Of a stretch of 28,804 nt of DNA, positions 1 through 10,216 are shown piece by piece; the stretch's first letter is position 1; the number at the start of each line of letters is the position of its first letter. Under the pieces are notes generated by a model, which saw nothing but the letters and a program-made list of their open reading frames with translations, made no database searches and had not been told where the DNA came from. The position numbers and the translations under genes are program-made. Where the stretch lies: NCBI GenBank assembly GCA_005786775.1, contig SYDD01000180.1:1-28804 (forward strand). The letters run 5' to 3'. This DNA is from Opitutaceae bacterium (lineage in GTDB: Bacteria; Verrucomicrobiota; Verrucomicrobiia; Opitutales; Opitutaceae).

Positions 1-1
1 C

Positions 2-2259
2 TCGGTGGTCCGCACCCCGGGAGGCCGCGAGAGCCTGCTGCTGGCGGTCGTGCTGGGCACGCACGAGGACATCCCGGCGATGCCCTACAAGAAGCCCCCG
101 CTCGGCGCCGCGGAGATCGCGCTGCTCAAGGCGTGGGTGGACGCGGGCGCTCCCGCCCCGGAAGCGGAGGAACCTGGCCGCTTTGCACACTGGGCCTACC
201 GCACCCCCGCGCGGCCGGCCGTCCCGGTCGTTCCCGCCGCCCCCACGGGCTGGACCAGCCATCCGATCGACGCTTTCATACTCCAGCGCCTCGGCGCCGT
301 GCAGCTGGCTCCGGCCCCGGAGGCGGACCGGGTGACGCTGCTGCGCCGCGCCTCCCTCGACCTCACCGGGCTGCCGCCCACGCCGGCGGACGTCGACGCC
401 TTCCTCGCGGACGCCGCTCCCGGGGCCTGGGAACGGGCGGTCGACCGCCTCCTCGCCTCGCCCCACCACGGGGAACGCTGGGCGCGCCCGTGGCTGGACG
501 TCGCGCGTTACGGCGATTCCAACGGCTACAGCATCGATGCGCCGCGGCAGATCTGGAAGTACCGGGACTGGGTCGTGTCCGCGCTGAACCGCGACCTCCC
601 CTACAACCAGTTCATCATTGAGCAACTGGCGGGGGACCTGCTGCCCGGGGCGACCGTGGACCAGCGGATCGCGACCGGCTTCAACCGGAACACCCAGATC
701 AACCAGGAAGGAGGCATCGACCCGGAGCAGTTCCGCATCGAATCCGTGCTCGACCGGGTGAACACCTTCGGGACCGCCTTCCTCGGCCTGACCGTGTCGT
801 GTGCCCAGTGCCACGACCACAAGTTCGATCCGATCACCCAGAAGGAGTACTACCAGCTTTTCGCCTTCTTCAACAGCAGCGTCGATGACGGGCACGGGGG
901 CCGCCGTTCCCGCTCCACCGGCGTCCTCACGCTTTCCCCGGAGGGCCGGGTGGACGAGGGCCTCGAGGCCCGCGTCGCGGAGGCGCAGGAAAAGCTGGAG
1001 GCGCTGTTCACGAACCACGCGGCGGCCATCGAGGCGTGGCGGCAGGCCCTGCCCGCGGAGAAGCGGGCGGCGCAGCGACCGGCCGGGGTGCGGGCCGCCC
1101 TCGACGTGCCCTGGGAAAAACAGTCGTTCGCCCAGCGCCGCAGCGTCTTCCCGCTGGCACGGCCCGCGGACGCGGACTTCAAGGCCCTGTCCGCCCAGTT
1201 GACCGAACTCCAGCGCGCGGTGCCGGGGGCGATCACGACCCTCGTGATGGAGGAACTCCCAGAGCCGCGCGCCAGTCACCTGTTCGTCCAGGGGGATTTC
1301 ACCCGCCTCGGGGAACCGGTGAATCCCGGAACGCCCGCGATCCTGCCGCCGCTGCGCCCCGCCGGGGCCCGGCCGAACCGGCTCGACCTCGCGCGCTGGA
1401 CGGCAGACCCGGGCCATCCCCTGACCGCCCGCGTGATCGTCAACCGGGTGTGGCAACAGTACTTCGGCCTTGGGCTGGTTGAGACGGAGAACGATTTCGG
1501 CTCCCAGGGCCTGCCCCCGTCGCACCCCGAGCTGCTCGATTGGCTGGCGACCGAGTTCACCGCCCGCGGCTGGAGCCTCAAGGCGCTGCACCGGCTTATC
1601 GTCACCTCCGCGACCTACCGCCAGTCGTCGCGCGCCCGCGACGATCTCGCGCTGATCGACCCGCTGAACCGGCTGCTCGCCCGGCAGCAGCGGCTGCGGC
1701 TGGACGCCGAGCTGGTCCGCGATGCCGCGCTCACCGCCAGCGGCCTGCTCGTGCCGCGCGTGGGCGGACCACCGGTGTATCCGCCCCAGCCGGACGGCGT
1801 GATGAGCCTCGGCCAGGTAAGGCGCGAGTGGAAGGCCAGCACCGGCGAGGACCGCTACCGGCGGGGACTGTACACGCACTTCTGGCGGGCGACGCCGCAT
1901 CCCGCGCTCGCGGTGTTCGACGTGGCCGACGGCTTCAGCAGCTGCACCCGGAGGCTGCGCTCCAACACTCCCCTGCAGGCCCTCACGCTGCTCAACGACC
2001 AGCAATTCTACGAGTTCGCCGAGGGGCTGGCGGATCGTGTGCTCCGCGAACGGCCCGGCGCGCCCCTGACGGAACAATTGGAACATGCCTTCCGGCTGAG
2101 CACCGCCCGCCGGCCGACCGAAGTGGAACGCGACCGCCTCGCGGCCCTCCACGCGCGGCGCTTGGCGGCGGAGACCGGCGCGCCCACGAACCGTCAGCGC
2201 GCGGCCTGGATCGCCGTGGCCCGCGTGCTCCTCAACCTCGACGAGACCATCACCCGCGA

Positions 2260-2263
<4 letters not shown>
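2..2263 (+). CDS. DUF1549/DUF1553 (PSCyt2-PSD1) protein, 5' partial
   Basis: This is the C-terminal 753 codons of a planctomycete/verrucomicrobial PSCyt-PSD1 protein. The frame is open to the window edge. The first ~50 residues look like the tail of a PSCyt1 cytochrome-c-like domain (IPAMPYKKPPL, then a LLKAWVDAGAPAP stretch), so the true start and its expected heme motif lie upstream. The GTG at base 5 is not taken as the start. The DUF1549 domain runs from about base 260 to 890 and carries a CxxCH motif (CAQCHDHKFDP, bases 800-832), a possible c-type heme site. DUF1553 runs from about base 1410 to 2240 (HPLTARVIVNRVWQQYFG; RSNTPLQALTLLND). Members are predicted to be exported and their reaction is unknown. 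The stop overlaps the start of the next gene (ATGA), so the two are probably co-translated. The family call is firm; a redox or polysaccharide-related role is only inference. Confidence 0.92.
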
Positions 2264-3717
<1,454 letters not shown>

Positions 3718-3723
3718 CGCGGA

Positions 3724-3759
3724 GGCCCGGCGCGGGGGCTCGCCCGTAGCGCCGGGGCC
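3724..3759. terminator. GC-rich hairpin between convergent genes
   Basis: An 8-bp perfect stem (3726-3733 with 3749-3756) can be extended by two further G-C pairs around a bulged G at 3757. The loop holds a second small GGG/CCC stem. It lies 6 nt after the DUF1501 stop and just before the 3' end of the opposing gene. No T-tract follows on either strand, so a classical intrinsic terminator is not shown; it may be a bidirectional transcription block or an RNA 3'-end structure. Confidence 0.35.
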
Positions 3760-3767
3760 GCTGGGCG

Positions 3768-4274
3768 TCAGGGTACGCGCGCCATCACCGGAGGAGAGGG
3801 ATCGTGGGCCGCCATCAGCGGCCCTTGGCGCAGCGTTTCGGCCAGATTGGCGGCCCTTTCGGCGTAGCGGTGGGCCCGCGCGGGGGACTGGCCCTTCAGC
3901 ACCGCGTAGAGCCCGCTGTTCCAGGCGAGGGCCACGTGATAGGCATCCTGGGGCTTCTTCGCCTTGGCCAGGCCGCGGCAAATCCAATCGTAATGCCGGC
4001 AGGCGACCCGGAGGGCCTCCTCGCGGTCGAGCGCGTCGGTGAAGGGGCGGGTGGTGTGCATCCGCCACGTGTCCGCCTTGAACTGCCAGGGGCCGAGTTC
4101 CCCGCCGGGACCTGGGCGGGAGAGGTTGCGGGGATTCTCGATCAGGCGGATCGCCTCGAGGGTCGCAGCGCGTTCGGGGGACGCCTCGACCGATTCGACC
4201 ACCACGGCGAGGACAAACAGGCGCAGGCCGGTCCGGAGGGCGGCGCCCGCGGCGATTTGTGGAAGGTAGGGCAT
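3768..4274 (-). CDS. Small exported lysozyme/transglycosylase-like protein
   Basis: A 168-residue protein with features of the lysozyme-like (SLT/goose-type) fold. After a hydrophobic N-terminus that looks like a signal peptide (residues 7-31, ending VEASPE) it has IRLIENP with a candidate catalytic Glu46, then GGELGPWQF (57-65), which resembles the GxxGLMQ region of transglycosylases, and ALAWNSGLYAV with ARAHRYAERVANL-like spacing towards the end, recalling the AYNAG and Y-x-x-R/K-V segments. This suggests cleavage of peptidoglycan glycan strands in the periplasm. ATG 4274 was preferred over ATG 4313 because it starts just before the signal-like stretch; the longer form adds 13 charged residues. 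The gene stands alone between opposing genes. The fold assignment rests on short motifs and is moderate; it could be a catalytically altered relative. Confidence 0.7.
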   Translation of the reverse strand: MPYLPQIAAGAALRTGLRLFVLAVVVESVEASPERAATLEAIRLIENPRNLSRPGPGGELGPWQFKADTWRMHTTRPFTDALDREEALRVACRHYDWICRGLAKAKKPQDAYHVALAWNSGLYAVLKGQSPARAHRYAERAANLAETLRQGPLMAAHDPSPPVMARVP

Positions 4275-4314
4275 TGCGCACTCGGAGACCCTGCCGCGAG
4301 CCCGCAGGTCCATT

Positions 4315-4417
4315 TTGTGAATAAGTTTATCTGCTGCGCCGAGGGAACTTTTCCCTCGGTACGGGTCGTCCCGCAGTAAGCACTTGCGGGCCTAGCGCGC
4401 CGCTCGCTGGCTGGGGG
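4315..4417. promoter_or_regulatory. Divergent intergenic leader with stacked hairpins
   Basis: The gap between the transglycosylase-like gene (-) and the SNF2 gene (+) holds a perfect 9-bp stem with a 3-nt loop at 4339-4359. It is followed by two mutually exclusive stems that share bases 4370-4373: CGGG 4362-4365 with CCCG 4370-4373, and CCCGCA 4370-4375 with TGCGGG 4385-4390. An AT-rich island at 4313-4330 in otherwise GC-rich DNA is the best promoter candidate for the minus-strand gene. No consensus -35/-10 pair is convincing on either strand. Confidence 0.4.
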
Positions 4418-6802
4418 ATGCTCCGGATCCATCTGCCGCCCAACCTCGTGGCCGCGGCCGCGCGCGACGCGGTGGCGGTGCGCGTGGAGCTGGATCTCAG
4501 CGCGCCGCCGCCGGCGGAACTGCTGCCGCTGCTGGCCTTGTTGCAACGTTGGTGCGGACCGCAGCCGCCGGGCGTGCTGCAGTTGAACCGGCGGCAATTG
4601 GGCGAACTCAGCCGCGCGGCGGCGGGCCAGCGCATTTTTGTGGAGGGCGGCACCGCGGGCGCTTGGCGGCACGATGCCCTCCTGCGCGAACCCGCGGCGA
4701 CCCCGGCTCCGGCGACCTCCGGGGGCGCGGCCCGTGCGCGGGCCCCGGAAGGGCTCCGGCCGCTCGAGGTTGACGGCACCGAGCACTACCTCGCGCTAAC
4801 CCTGCCCTCGCGGGAACACCCGCAGTACGCGGAGGCGCTCGCGCTGGTCAAGGAAGCAGGCTTCCTGCTGGAGCCTTCCAACGGGCGGTGGTGGCTGCGC
4901 GACCGGCACCGCACCCTCTCGTTCCTCGCGCGGCACGGCGAGCGGCTGCGGGGCGCGCTCGCCGCGCGCTTCACCCCGGCCTTCACGCGGCAGACCGCGC
5001 ACCTCGTGCCTGCCCGGCTGTCCGCGCAAGTGGAGACCACCGGCAACCAGTTCAGCGTGGAACTCGGGCTCGCCGCGGAAGGCGCTTCCGAAGCCGAGCT
5101 CCGGGCCGCGCTCGCCACGGGGCGGGGTTATCTCGAGGCCAAGGGGCGGGTGCTCCTGATCGACCCGGAACTCACCGTCCGTCTCGCGCGCGCCCAGCAG
5201 GCCCTGGCCGCCGACCCGCGGGCGGCGATGGCCCCGGTCGCGCGCCAGCGGGTGCCGCGGAGCCGGGTGGCCGAGGTCGCGGAGCTGCTGGAGGATGTCG
5301 CGCCGGGCTTCCGTCCCCCGGCGGAGTGGCAGCGCCTCACCGGGTCGGTTGAACGCTTGTCCGCCCTCGAGCCCGCGCCGGTGCCCAACGGCCTCGACGC
5401 GTTGCTGCGCCCGTACCAGCGCCTCGGGGTGGCGTGGCTGTGGCACCTGCACCGCCAGGGCCTCGGCGGGATCCTCGCGGACGAGATGGGCCTGGGGAAA
5501 ACCCTGCAGGCGCTCGCCTTCCTCGCCGCGGCCCATCGCCCGGACGCGGCAGCGATCGGCACGACGCTCGTCGTCTGTCCCGCCTCGCTGCTTGAGAACT
5601 GGCGCCGGGAGGCCGCGCGGTTCACCCCGGGCCTGCGCGTGACGGTGCATCACGGTGCCCGCCGCCTGACGACCGCCGCTGAACTGACGCGGACCGATCT
5701 CCTGATCACCAGCTACGGCACCCTCGCGCGGGACCAGGAAATCTTCTCCGGCGTGGAGTTCGCGAGCGTCGTGGCGGACGAGGCCCAGCACATCAAGAAC
5801 CGGCGCTCGCAGAGCGCGGCCGCGCTCCGGTCCCTGCGCGCGCGCACCCGGTTTCTCCTCACCGGCACCCCGCTGGAGAACTCCCTCGGGGACCTGCGCT
5901 CGCTGCTCGAATTCCTGCTTCCCGGCTACCTGCCCCGCCTGCCCGCCAGCCTCAGCGCCGAGGAACGCACGTGGCACGACGAGCGGCTGCGCCGGCAAGC
6001 GGCGCCCTACCTGTTGCGGCGGACCAAGCGGGCGGTCGCCCCGGAACTCCCCCCGCGCCTCGAGCAGGTCCTGTGGGTCGAGCTGACCCCGACGCAGGCC
6101 AAGCTCTACCGGCAGGTCGAGCAGGACAGTGAGCGCCAGCTGATCGACCTCGCGGCGGCGGGGGTGTCCGAATCCAGCCTGCGTCTGGCGGCGCTCACTC
6201 AACTGCTGCGCCTGCGGCAGATCTGCTGCGACCCCCGTCTGGTGGCCAACCTGGGGGAGGAACCGGGCGCGGAGGTCTCCGCCAAACTGGAGGCGTTCCG
6301 CGAGCTGCTCGCCGAGGCCGTGGACGACGGGCACCGGCTGCTCGTCTTCTCCCAATTCACGCGCCTGCTGGACCTCGTCGGGGCGGAGTTGGAGGTGCAG
6401 GGCATCCCGTGGTGCCGGCTGGACGGCACGATGTCCCCGGCGCAGCGTCAGGCGGCGGTCGACCGCTTCCAGTCCGGGCCGGGGGTGCCGGTGTTCCTGC
6501 TCTCCCTCAAGGCGGGCGGGACCGGCCTTAACCTGACGGGCGCGGACACCGTGGTGCATCTCGATCCGGGGTGGAACCCGGCGGCGGAGGCGCAGGCGAC
6601 CGATCGCGCGCACCGGATCGGGCAGACCCGGACCGTGACCAGCTACAAGCTGATCGCGACCGGTACCGTGGAGGAGCGGGTGCTGGCGCTGCAGGAGGAG
6701 AAGCGGACCCTGCTCGCCGAGGTGTTTGAGGCCAGTGACGCCGCGGCGGCCAAGCTGAGCCTGACCGAACTGCGCGGGCTGCTGAGCGCGCCGCAGACTT
6801 AG
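4418..6802 (+). CDS. SNF2/Rad54-type DEAD-like helicase
   Basis: A 794-residue Swi2/Snf2-family ATPase, expected to translocate on duplex DNA and remodel protein-DNA complexes in the cytoplasm. The Walker A motif DEMGLGKT has its Lys at residue 361, the Walker B-type box DEAQH starts at 454, and TGTPLENSLGDL follows as motif III. The helicase C domain shows LVFSQFTRLLD, then GGTGLNLTGADTVVHLDP and the arginine-finger box HRIGQ at 732-736, followed by the family tail TVEERVLALQEEK. The first ~300 residues match no domain I can name; they contain several LPSREHPQ- and GRWWLRDRHR-like stretches seen in large bacterial SNF2 proteins. I see no zinc-binding SWIM motif. The gene is monocistronic, with a structured leader upstream and a convergent phoH-like gene downstream. 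The choice of ATG 4418 is uncertain because there is no clear ribosome site. Confidence 0.93.
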   Translation: MLRIHLPPNLVAAAARDAVAVRVELDLSAPPPAELLPLLALLQRWCGPQPPGVLQLNRRQLGELSRAAAGQRIFVEGGTAGAWRHDALLREPAATPAPATSGGAARARAPEGLRPLEVDGTEHYLALTLPSREHPQYAEALALVKEAGFLLEPSNGRWWLRDRHRTLSFLARHGERLRGALAARFTPAFTRQTAHLVPARLSAQVETTGNQFSVELGLAAEGASEAELRAALATGRGYLEAKGRVLLIDPELTVRLARAQQALAADPRAAMAPVARQRVPRSRVAEVAELLEDVAPGFRPPAEWQRLTGSVERLSALEPAPVPNGLDALLRPYQRLGVAWLWHLHRQGLGGILADEMGLGKTLQALAFLAAAHRPDAAAIGTTLVVCPASLLENWRREAARFTPGLRVTVHHGARRLTTAAELTRTDLLITSYGTLARDQEIFSGVEFASVVADEAQHIKNRRSQSAAALRSLRARTRFLLTGTPLENSLGDLRSLLEFLLPGYLPRLPASLSAEERTWHDERLRRQAAPYLLRRTKRAVAPELPPRLEQVLWVELTPTQAKLYRQVEQDSERQLIDLAAAGVSESSLRLAALTQLLRLRQICCDPRLVANLGEEPGAEVSAKLEAFRELLAEAVDDGHRLLVFSQFTRLLDLVGAELEVQGIPWCRLDGTMSPAQRQAAVDRFQSGPGVPVFLLSLKAGGTGLNLTGADTVVHLDPGWNPAAEAQATDRAHRIGQTRTVTSYKLIATGTVEERVLALQEEKRTLLAEVFEASDAAAAKLSLTELRGLLSAPQT

Positions 6803-6940
6803 AGCGCCGGGCGCGGGTCTGGCACGCCGGGGAACCAGGTGTTTGGATAACTCCTTAGCATAGGCTTACGCTGGAACTTGAGGGCAGCGCGTCCCTGCAT
6901 CGCCCCCACCCTCAGCGGAGCCGTTAACCGCGACCCTGCA

Positions 6941-6970
6941 CCACGGTGAATGGCGTTCGGTTCGCCGTGG
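6941..6970 (-). terminator. Candidate hairpin after the PIN-PhoH gene
   Basis: CCACGG (6941-6946) pairs with CCGTGG (6965-6970), with an inner GGCG/CGCC stem in the loop, 24 nt beyond the stop of the minus-strand gene. No T-run follows in the minus direction, so termination is only suggested by position. The remainder of the 192-nt convergent gap (6803-6994) shows no gene or repeat. Confidence 0.25.
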
Positions 6971-6994
6971 CAGCTGCAACCGACCGGGCGGCGG

Positions 6995-8506
6995 CTAGAG
7001 CAGATCTGCGGCCAATTCGGCAAGGCGGGAGCGCTCGCCCTTGGTGAGCTTCACGTGGGCGGCGAGCGGCTGGCCCTTCATCCGGTTGTGGCAGTAAACC
7101 AAGCCATTGCTGCGGGCATCCACGTACGGATTGTCGATCTGGGCAGGGTCGCCGATCAGCACAATCTTGGAGCCCTCACTGATGCGGGTGATGACCGTCT
7201 TCACCTCGTGGGGCGTGAGTTGCTGGGCCTCGTCGAGGATGAAGAACCGCCGCGCGATCGAGCGGCCGCGGATGAACGCCAGGGCTTCAATCTCCACCAT
7301 TCCGCTCCGCAACAACCGTTCGTAGGGCTTGAGGGCCGCACCTGGCGCGCCCGGCGGCGCCGCCATCGGGACCGGCGGGAGCTCCTGCCGTTTGCCCTTC
7401 CGCCGTGTCACCTTCTTGGCGGCGAACTGCGGCTCCTTGGGCGGCTTGGAGGGAATGAGAACCTCCAGAGCATCGTGATAAGGCTGCAACCAGGGCCGCA
7501 TCTTCTCCTCGAGGGAACCCGGCAGGAAGCCGAGGTCCTTGCCGAGGCTGATGATGGGGCGAGAAATAGACAGGCCGTCGTAGCGGCAATGATCGTCCTG
7601 CAGTTGGTGCAGCGCGCAGGCGGTGGACAGCAGCGTCTTGCCGGTACCCGCCTTCCCGAAGCAGGTGATGAGCGAGATGCTCTCGTCGAGTAGGGCGTCC
7701 ATCAGGAACTGCTGTTCCAGGTTGCGCGCGCGGATGGGGATGCCGCCCGGGGCCTTCACGAAGTCGGGCAGCTTCAGGCGGCGCAGGACGCCCTCCCCGT
7801 GATGGCGCGCGGGCATCGTCTTGCCCTCCGGGGAGCGCAGGAGGAGGTATTCGTTGAGGACCAGCGGGGCGGCGGCGGCGGCCGGCAGCGTGTAGGCGCC
7901 TTCCGAGCAGAAGCGCTGCAACTCGTACTGGTCGAGCGGCACCTCGCGGTAGCTGGCCTCGTCGTCGGAGGCGGGGACCTTGTCGTTGAGGTAATCCTGC
8001 GACTCGAGTCCGACCGCGCGGGCCTTCAGCTGCACGTTGACGTCCTTCGTCACCAGGATCGTCGGCGGCGGGAAGCGCTCCTGCACGAAGAGCGCGCACG
8101 CGAGGATGCGGTTATCCTTCTTGGTGAGGTCGGGGAGGATCGCCCGCAGCCGGTCCATCGCCGGCGACCAGTGTCCCGGGTTGAGCAGGTACGGGTTGAT
8201 GATGATGGAGAGCGTGCCGCCGGTCTCGAGCTCGACGCCCTCGTGCATCGAGCGGGTGTCGGGGAGCAGTTCCTGGAGCATCCGGTGCACGCGCCGCGCG
8301 TTGCGGCCACGCTCCGTGGACTGTTCGCCCTTGATGGCGTCGAGCTCCTCGAGGACCTCCACCGGGATCGCCAGGTTGTTGTCCTGGAACTTCAGGATGC
8401 ACTGGGGATCGTGGAGGAGGACGTTTGTATCGAGGACAAACGTCTTCACCTTGGCCGAGACCTTGAACCGCGAGACCGGGGCTTCCGCCCCACGCATGTG
8501 TTCCAT
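6995..8506 (-). CDS. PIN domain-PhoH ATPase fusion (PhoH2 type)
   Basis: A 503-residue protein that joins an N-terminal PIN nuclease-type domain to a C-terminal PhoH ATPase; PhoH2 proteins act as RNA helicase/ribonucleases. The PIN start is FVLDTNVLLHDP with Asp26, and further acidic residues follow near VTKDVNV and LDAIKGEQS. Walker A is CFGKAGTGKT (about residues 281-290) and Walker B is FFILDEAQQLTPHEVKT (about 420). A Lys/Arg-rich then Pro/Ala-rich insertion lies between them (bases about 7335-7458) and makes the protein longer than typical ~440-residue members. ATG 8506 and the ATG three codons later are both possible; neither has a Shine-Dalgarno sequence. The gene is divergent from the sulfatase gene. 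The family is certain; the cellular RNA target is unknown. Confidence 0.94.
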   Translation of the reverse strand: MEHMRGAEAPVSRFKVSAKVKTFVLDTNVLLHDPQCILKFQDNNLAIPVEVLEELDAIKGEQSTERGRNARRVHRMLQELLPDTRSMHEGVELETGGTLSIIINPYLLNPGHWSPAMDRLRAILPDLTKKDNRILACALFVQERFPPPTILVTKDVNVQLKARAVGLESQDYLNDKVPASDDEASYREVPLDQYELQRFCSEGAYTLPAAAAAPLVLNEYLLLRSPEGKTMPARHHGEGVLRRLKLPDFVKAPGGIPIRARNLEQQFLMDALLDESISLITCFGKAGTGKTLLSTACALHQLQDDHCRYDGLSISRPIISLGKDLGFLPGSLEEKMRPWLQPYHDALEVLIPSKPPKEPQFAAKKVTRRKGKRQELPPVPMAAPPGAPGAALKPYERLLRSGMVEIEALAFIRGRSIARRFFILDEAQQLTPHEVKTVITRISEGSKIVLIGDPAQIDNPYVDARSNGLVYCHNRMKGQPLAAHVKLTKGERSRLAELAADLL

Positions 8507-8647
8507 CGGTAGGGTGTGAATAACTTCGGAACAACAAGCCCGTCCCCCGCTGGCTGTCGAATCTTATCCGCGGCCGACGCGGGAACGTCACGCGCGCCGC
8601 GGGCCGCCCCTTGACCCGCCGCCGCGCGCTCGGCCACGCTGCCGCCC
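8507..8647. promoter_or_regulatory. Divergent promoter region, phoH-like / sulfatase
   Basis: A 141-nt gap between two divergent starts must hold both promoters. An AT-rich word at 8515-8526 (minus strand AAGTTATTCACA) lies 8 nt before the PIN-PhoH start and recurs upstream of the gene at 3768-4274. On the plus strand TTGACC (8611-8616) could be a -35, but no reasonable -10 follows. Function is inferred from position only. Confidence 0.35.
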
Positions 8648-10138
8648 GTGCCTCCCTCGCCCGCCCCCTCCGGTGGAAGCCACGCCCGGGTTTCCCGCCG
8701 GCTGACGCCCGCGCTCGCGCCGGCCGCCGCCCTGCTGGCCGCGCTCACGTTGGCCTGCCTCTCCCGCGCGGCTGCGCCGACGCCCCGCCCGCCGAACCTG
8801 ATCGTGCTGCTCTGCGACAACCTGGGTTACGGCGACATCGCGCCGTTCGGCTCGACCTTGCACCGAACCCCCGAGCTCGACCGGATGGCGCGGGAGGGCC
8901 TGCGGCTGACCCACCTGTATGCCGCCAGCGGCGTCTGCACGCCGTCCCGCGCGGCCCTGATGACCGGTTCCTATCCCCGCCGCGTGAACCTGCACCGCAA
9001 CGCGCGGGGCGGGGCGGTGCTGCAGCCGGTCGAGCCGATTGGGCTGCATCCGGCCGAGGAGACGATCGCGGAACTGCTGCGCGAACGCGGTTACGCCACG
9101 GCGATGATCGGCAAGTGGCACTTGGGCGATCAGGCCCCGTTCCTGCCGACCCGGCAGGGTTTCGAGTCCTACCTCGGTGTCCCCTACAGCGACGATATGA
9201 CGCCGCGCGAGGGCCAGCCGTGGCCCGAGCTGCCGCTCCTGCGCAACGAGGAGGTCATCGAGGCCCCGGTGGACCGGGACCAGCTCACGCGGCGGGAAGC
9301 GGAGGCGGCGGTGCGCTTCATCCAGGAGCACCGGGAACGCCCGTTCTTCCTGTACGTCGCCCACGCGATGCCGGGCAGCACGCGCGCCCCCTACTCCAGC
9401 CCGGCCTTTCGCGGTCGCTCGCGCAACGGGGCGTGGGGTGACGCGGTCGAGGAACTCGATTGGGCCGCGGGACAGATCCTGGCCGCAGTCCGCGCGGCAG
9501 GTTTGGCGGAAAACACCCTAGTGGTCTGGACCTCGGACAATGGCGCGCCGCGCCGGGACCCGGTGCAGGGCAGCAATCGGCCGCTGGGCGGCTGGGGCTA
9601 CACCACCAGCGAGGGGGGCATGCGCGTGCCCGGGATCGTCTGGGCGCCCGGGCGCGTGCCCGCCGGACGCGAGTGCACGGAGCTCACCACCCTGATGGAC
9701 CTGCTGCCCACCTTTGTCCGCCTCGCCGGAGCCCGCCCGCCGGCGAACCGCATCGATGGCCGCGACATCTGGCCGTTGTTGGCCGGGGAACCCGCCGCCC
9801 GCAGCCCGCACGAGGCTTTTCTCTATTATCACGGCGACCAGCTGCAGGCGGTGCGTTCGGGGCCTTGGAAACTGCACCTGGCGCTCCCGGCCCGGGCGAC
9901 CGGTACCGCCGGAAAGGCCGCGGGACCACGTCCTGCCCGCCTGCATGACGTGACGCGGGACCCCGCCGAGAGCGAGGATCTGGCCGCCCGGCATCCCGAG
10001 GTGGTGGCCCGGCTCGAGCGGGCCGCCGAAGCGGCGCGGGTGGAGCTGGGTGACACGGATCGCCCGGGCCGCGGCCAGCGGCCGGCCGGCTGGGTCGCGG
10101 ATCCCCGCCCGCTGCGCCTGCCGGCGGCCACGCGCTGA
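8648..10138 (+). CDS. Secreted sulfatase, Cys-type
   Basis: A 496-residue sulfatase-family hydrolase that removes sulfate esters, probably from polysaccharides outside the cytoplasm. GTG 8648 is the only sensible start; it gives a 45-residue leader with a hydrophobic Ala/Leu core ending in SRAAA, a likely Sec signal. The metal-site motif CDNLGYGD follows. The active-site box is CTPSR with Cys97, which must be oxidised to formylglycine. GKWHLG contains Lys156 and His158, and WTSDNGA holds Asp297 and Asn298 for calcium binding. The C-terminal third has FLYYHGDQLQAVRSGPWKLHL, typical of arylsulfatase-type members. No formylglycine-generating enzyme is in the window. Substrate cannot be told from sequence. 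mutS follows 78 nt downstream on the same strand, probably as an independent unit. Confidence 0.93.
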   Translation: MPPSPAPSGGSHARVSRRLTPALAPAAALLAALTLACLSRAAAPTPRPPNLIVLLCDNLGYGDIAPFGSTLHRTPELDRMAREGLRLTHLYAASGVCTPSRAALMTGSYPRRVNLHRNARGGAVLQPVEPIGLHPAEETIAELLRERGYATAMIGKWHLGDQAPFLPTRQGFESYLGVPYSDDMTPREGQPWPELPLLRNEEVIEAPVDRDQLTRREAEAAVRFIQEHRERPFFLYVAHAMPGSTRAPYSSPAFRGRSRNGAWGDAVEELDWAAGQILAAVRAAGLAENTLVVWTSDNGAPRRDPVQGSNRPLGGWGYTTSEGGMRVPGIVWAPGRVPAGRECTELTTLMDLLPTFVRLAGARPPANRIDGRDIWPLLAGEPAARSPHEAFLYYHGDQLQAVRSGPWKLHLALPARATGTAGKAAGPRPARLHDVTRDPAESEDLAARHPEVVARLERAAEAARVELGDTDRPGRGQRPAGWVADPRPLRLPAATR

Positions 10139-10216
10139 GCGCGGCCCGCGTTTCGGGGGTGCCGCGGAGCGGGCCCGAGCTTGCCTCCGCGCCCCCGGGA
10201 CCTTCGTCTCGCCCGG

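Noticed and set aside
5..7. GTG at base 5 as the start of the DUF1549/DUF1553 gene
   Set aside because: The frame is open to the window edge and the first residues look like the end of a PSCyt1 domain, so the gene begins upstream.
4796..6613. 605-codon open frame antisense to the SNF2 gene
   Set aside because: Its translation is low-complexity (Arg/Gly/Pro/Glu/Leu-rich) without motifs, whereas the opposite strand encodes a complete SNF2 protein; long antisense frames are expected at this GC content.
10181..10216. Upstream in-frame start for mutS
   Set aside because: It adds 12 Arg/Pro-rich residues; MSDAKLTPMMQQY is the standard beginning of the family.
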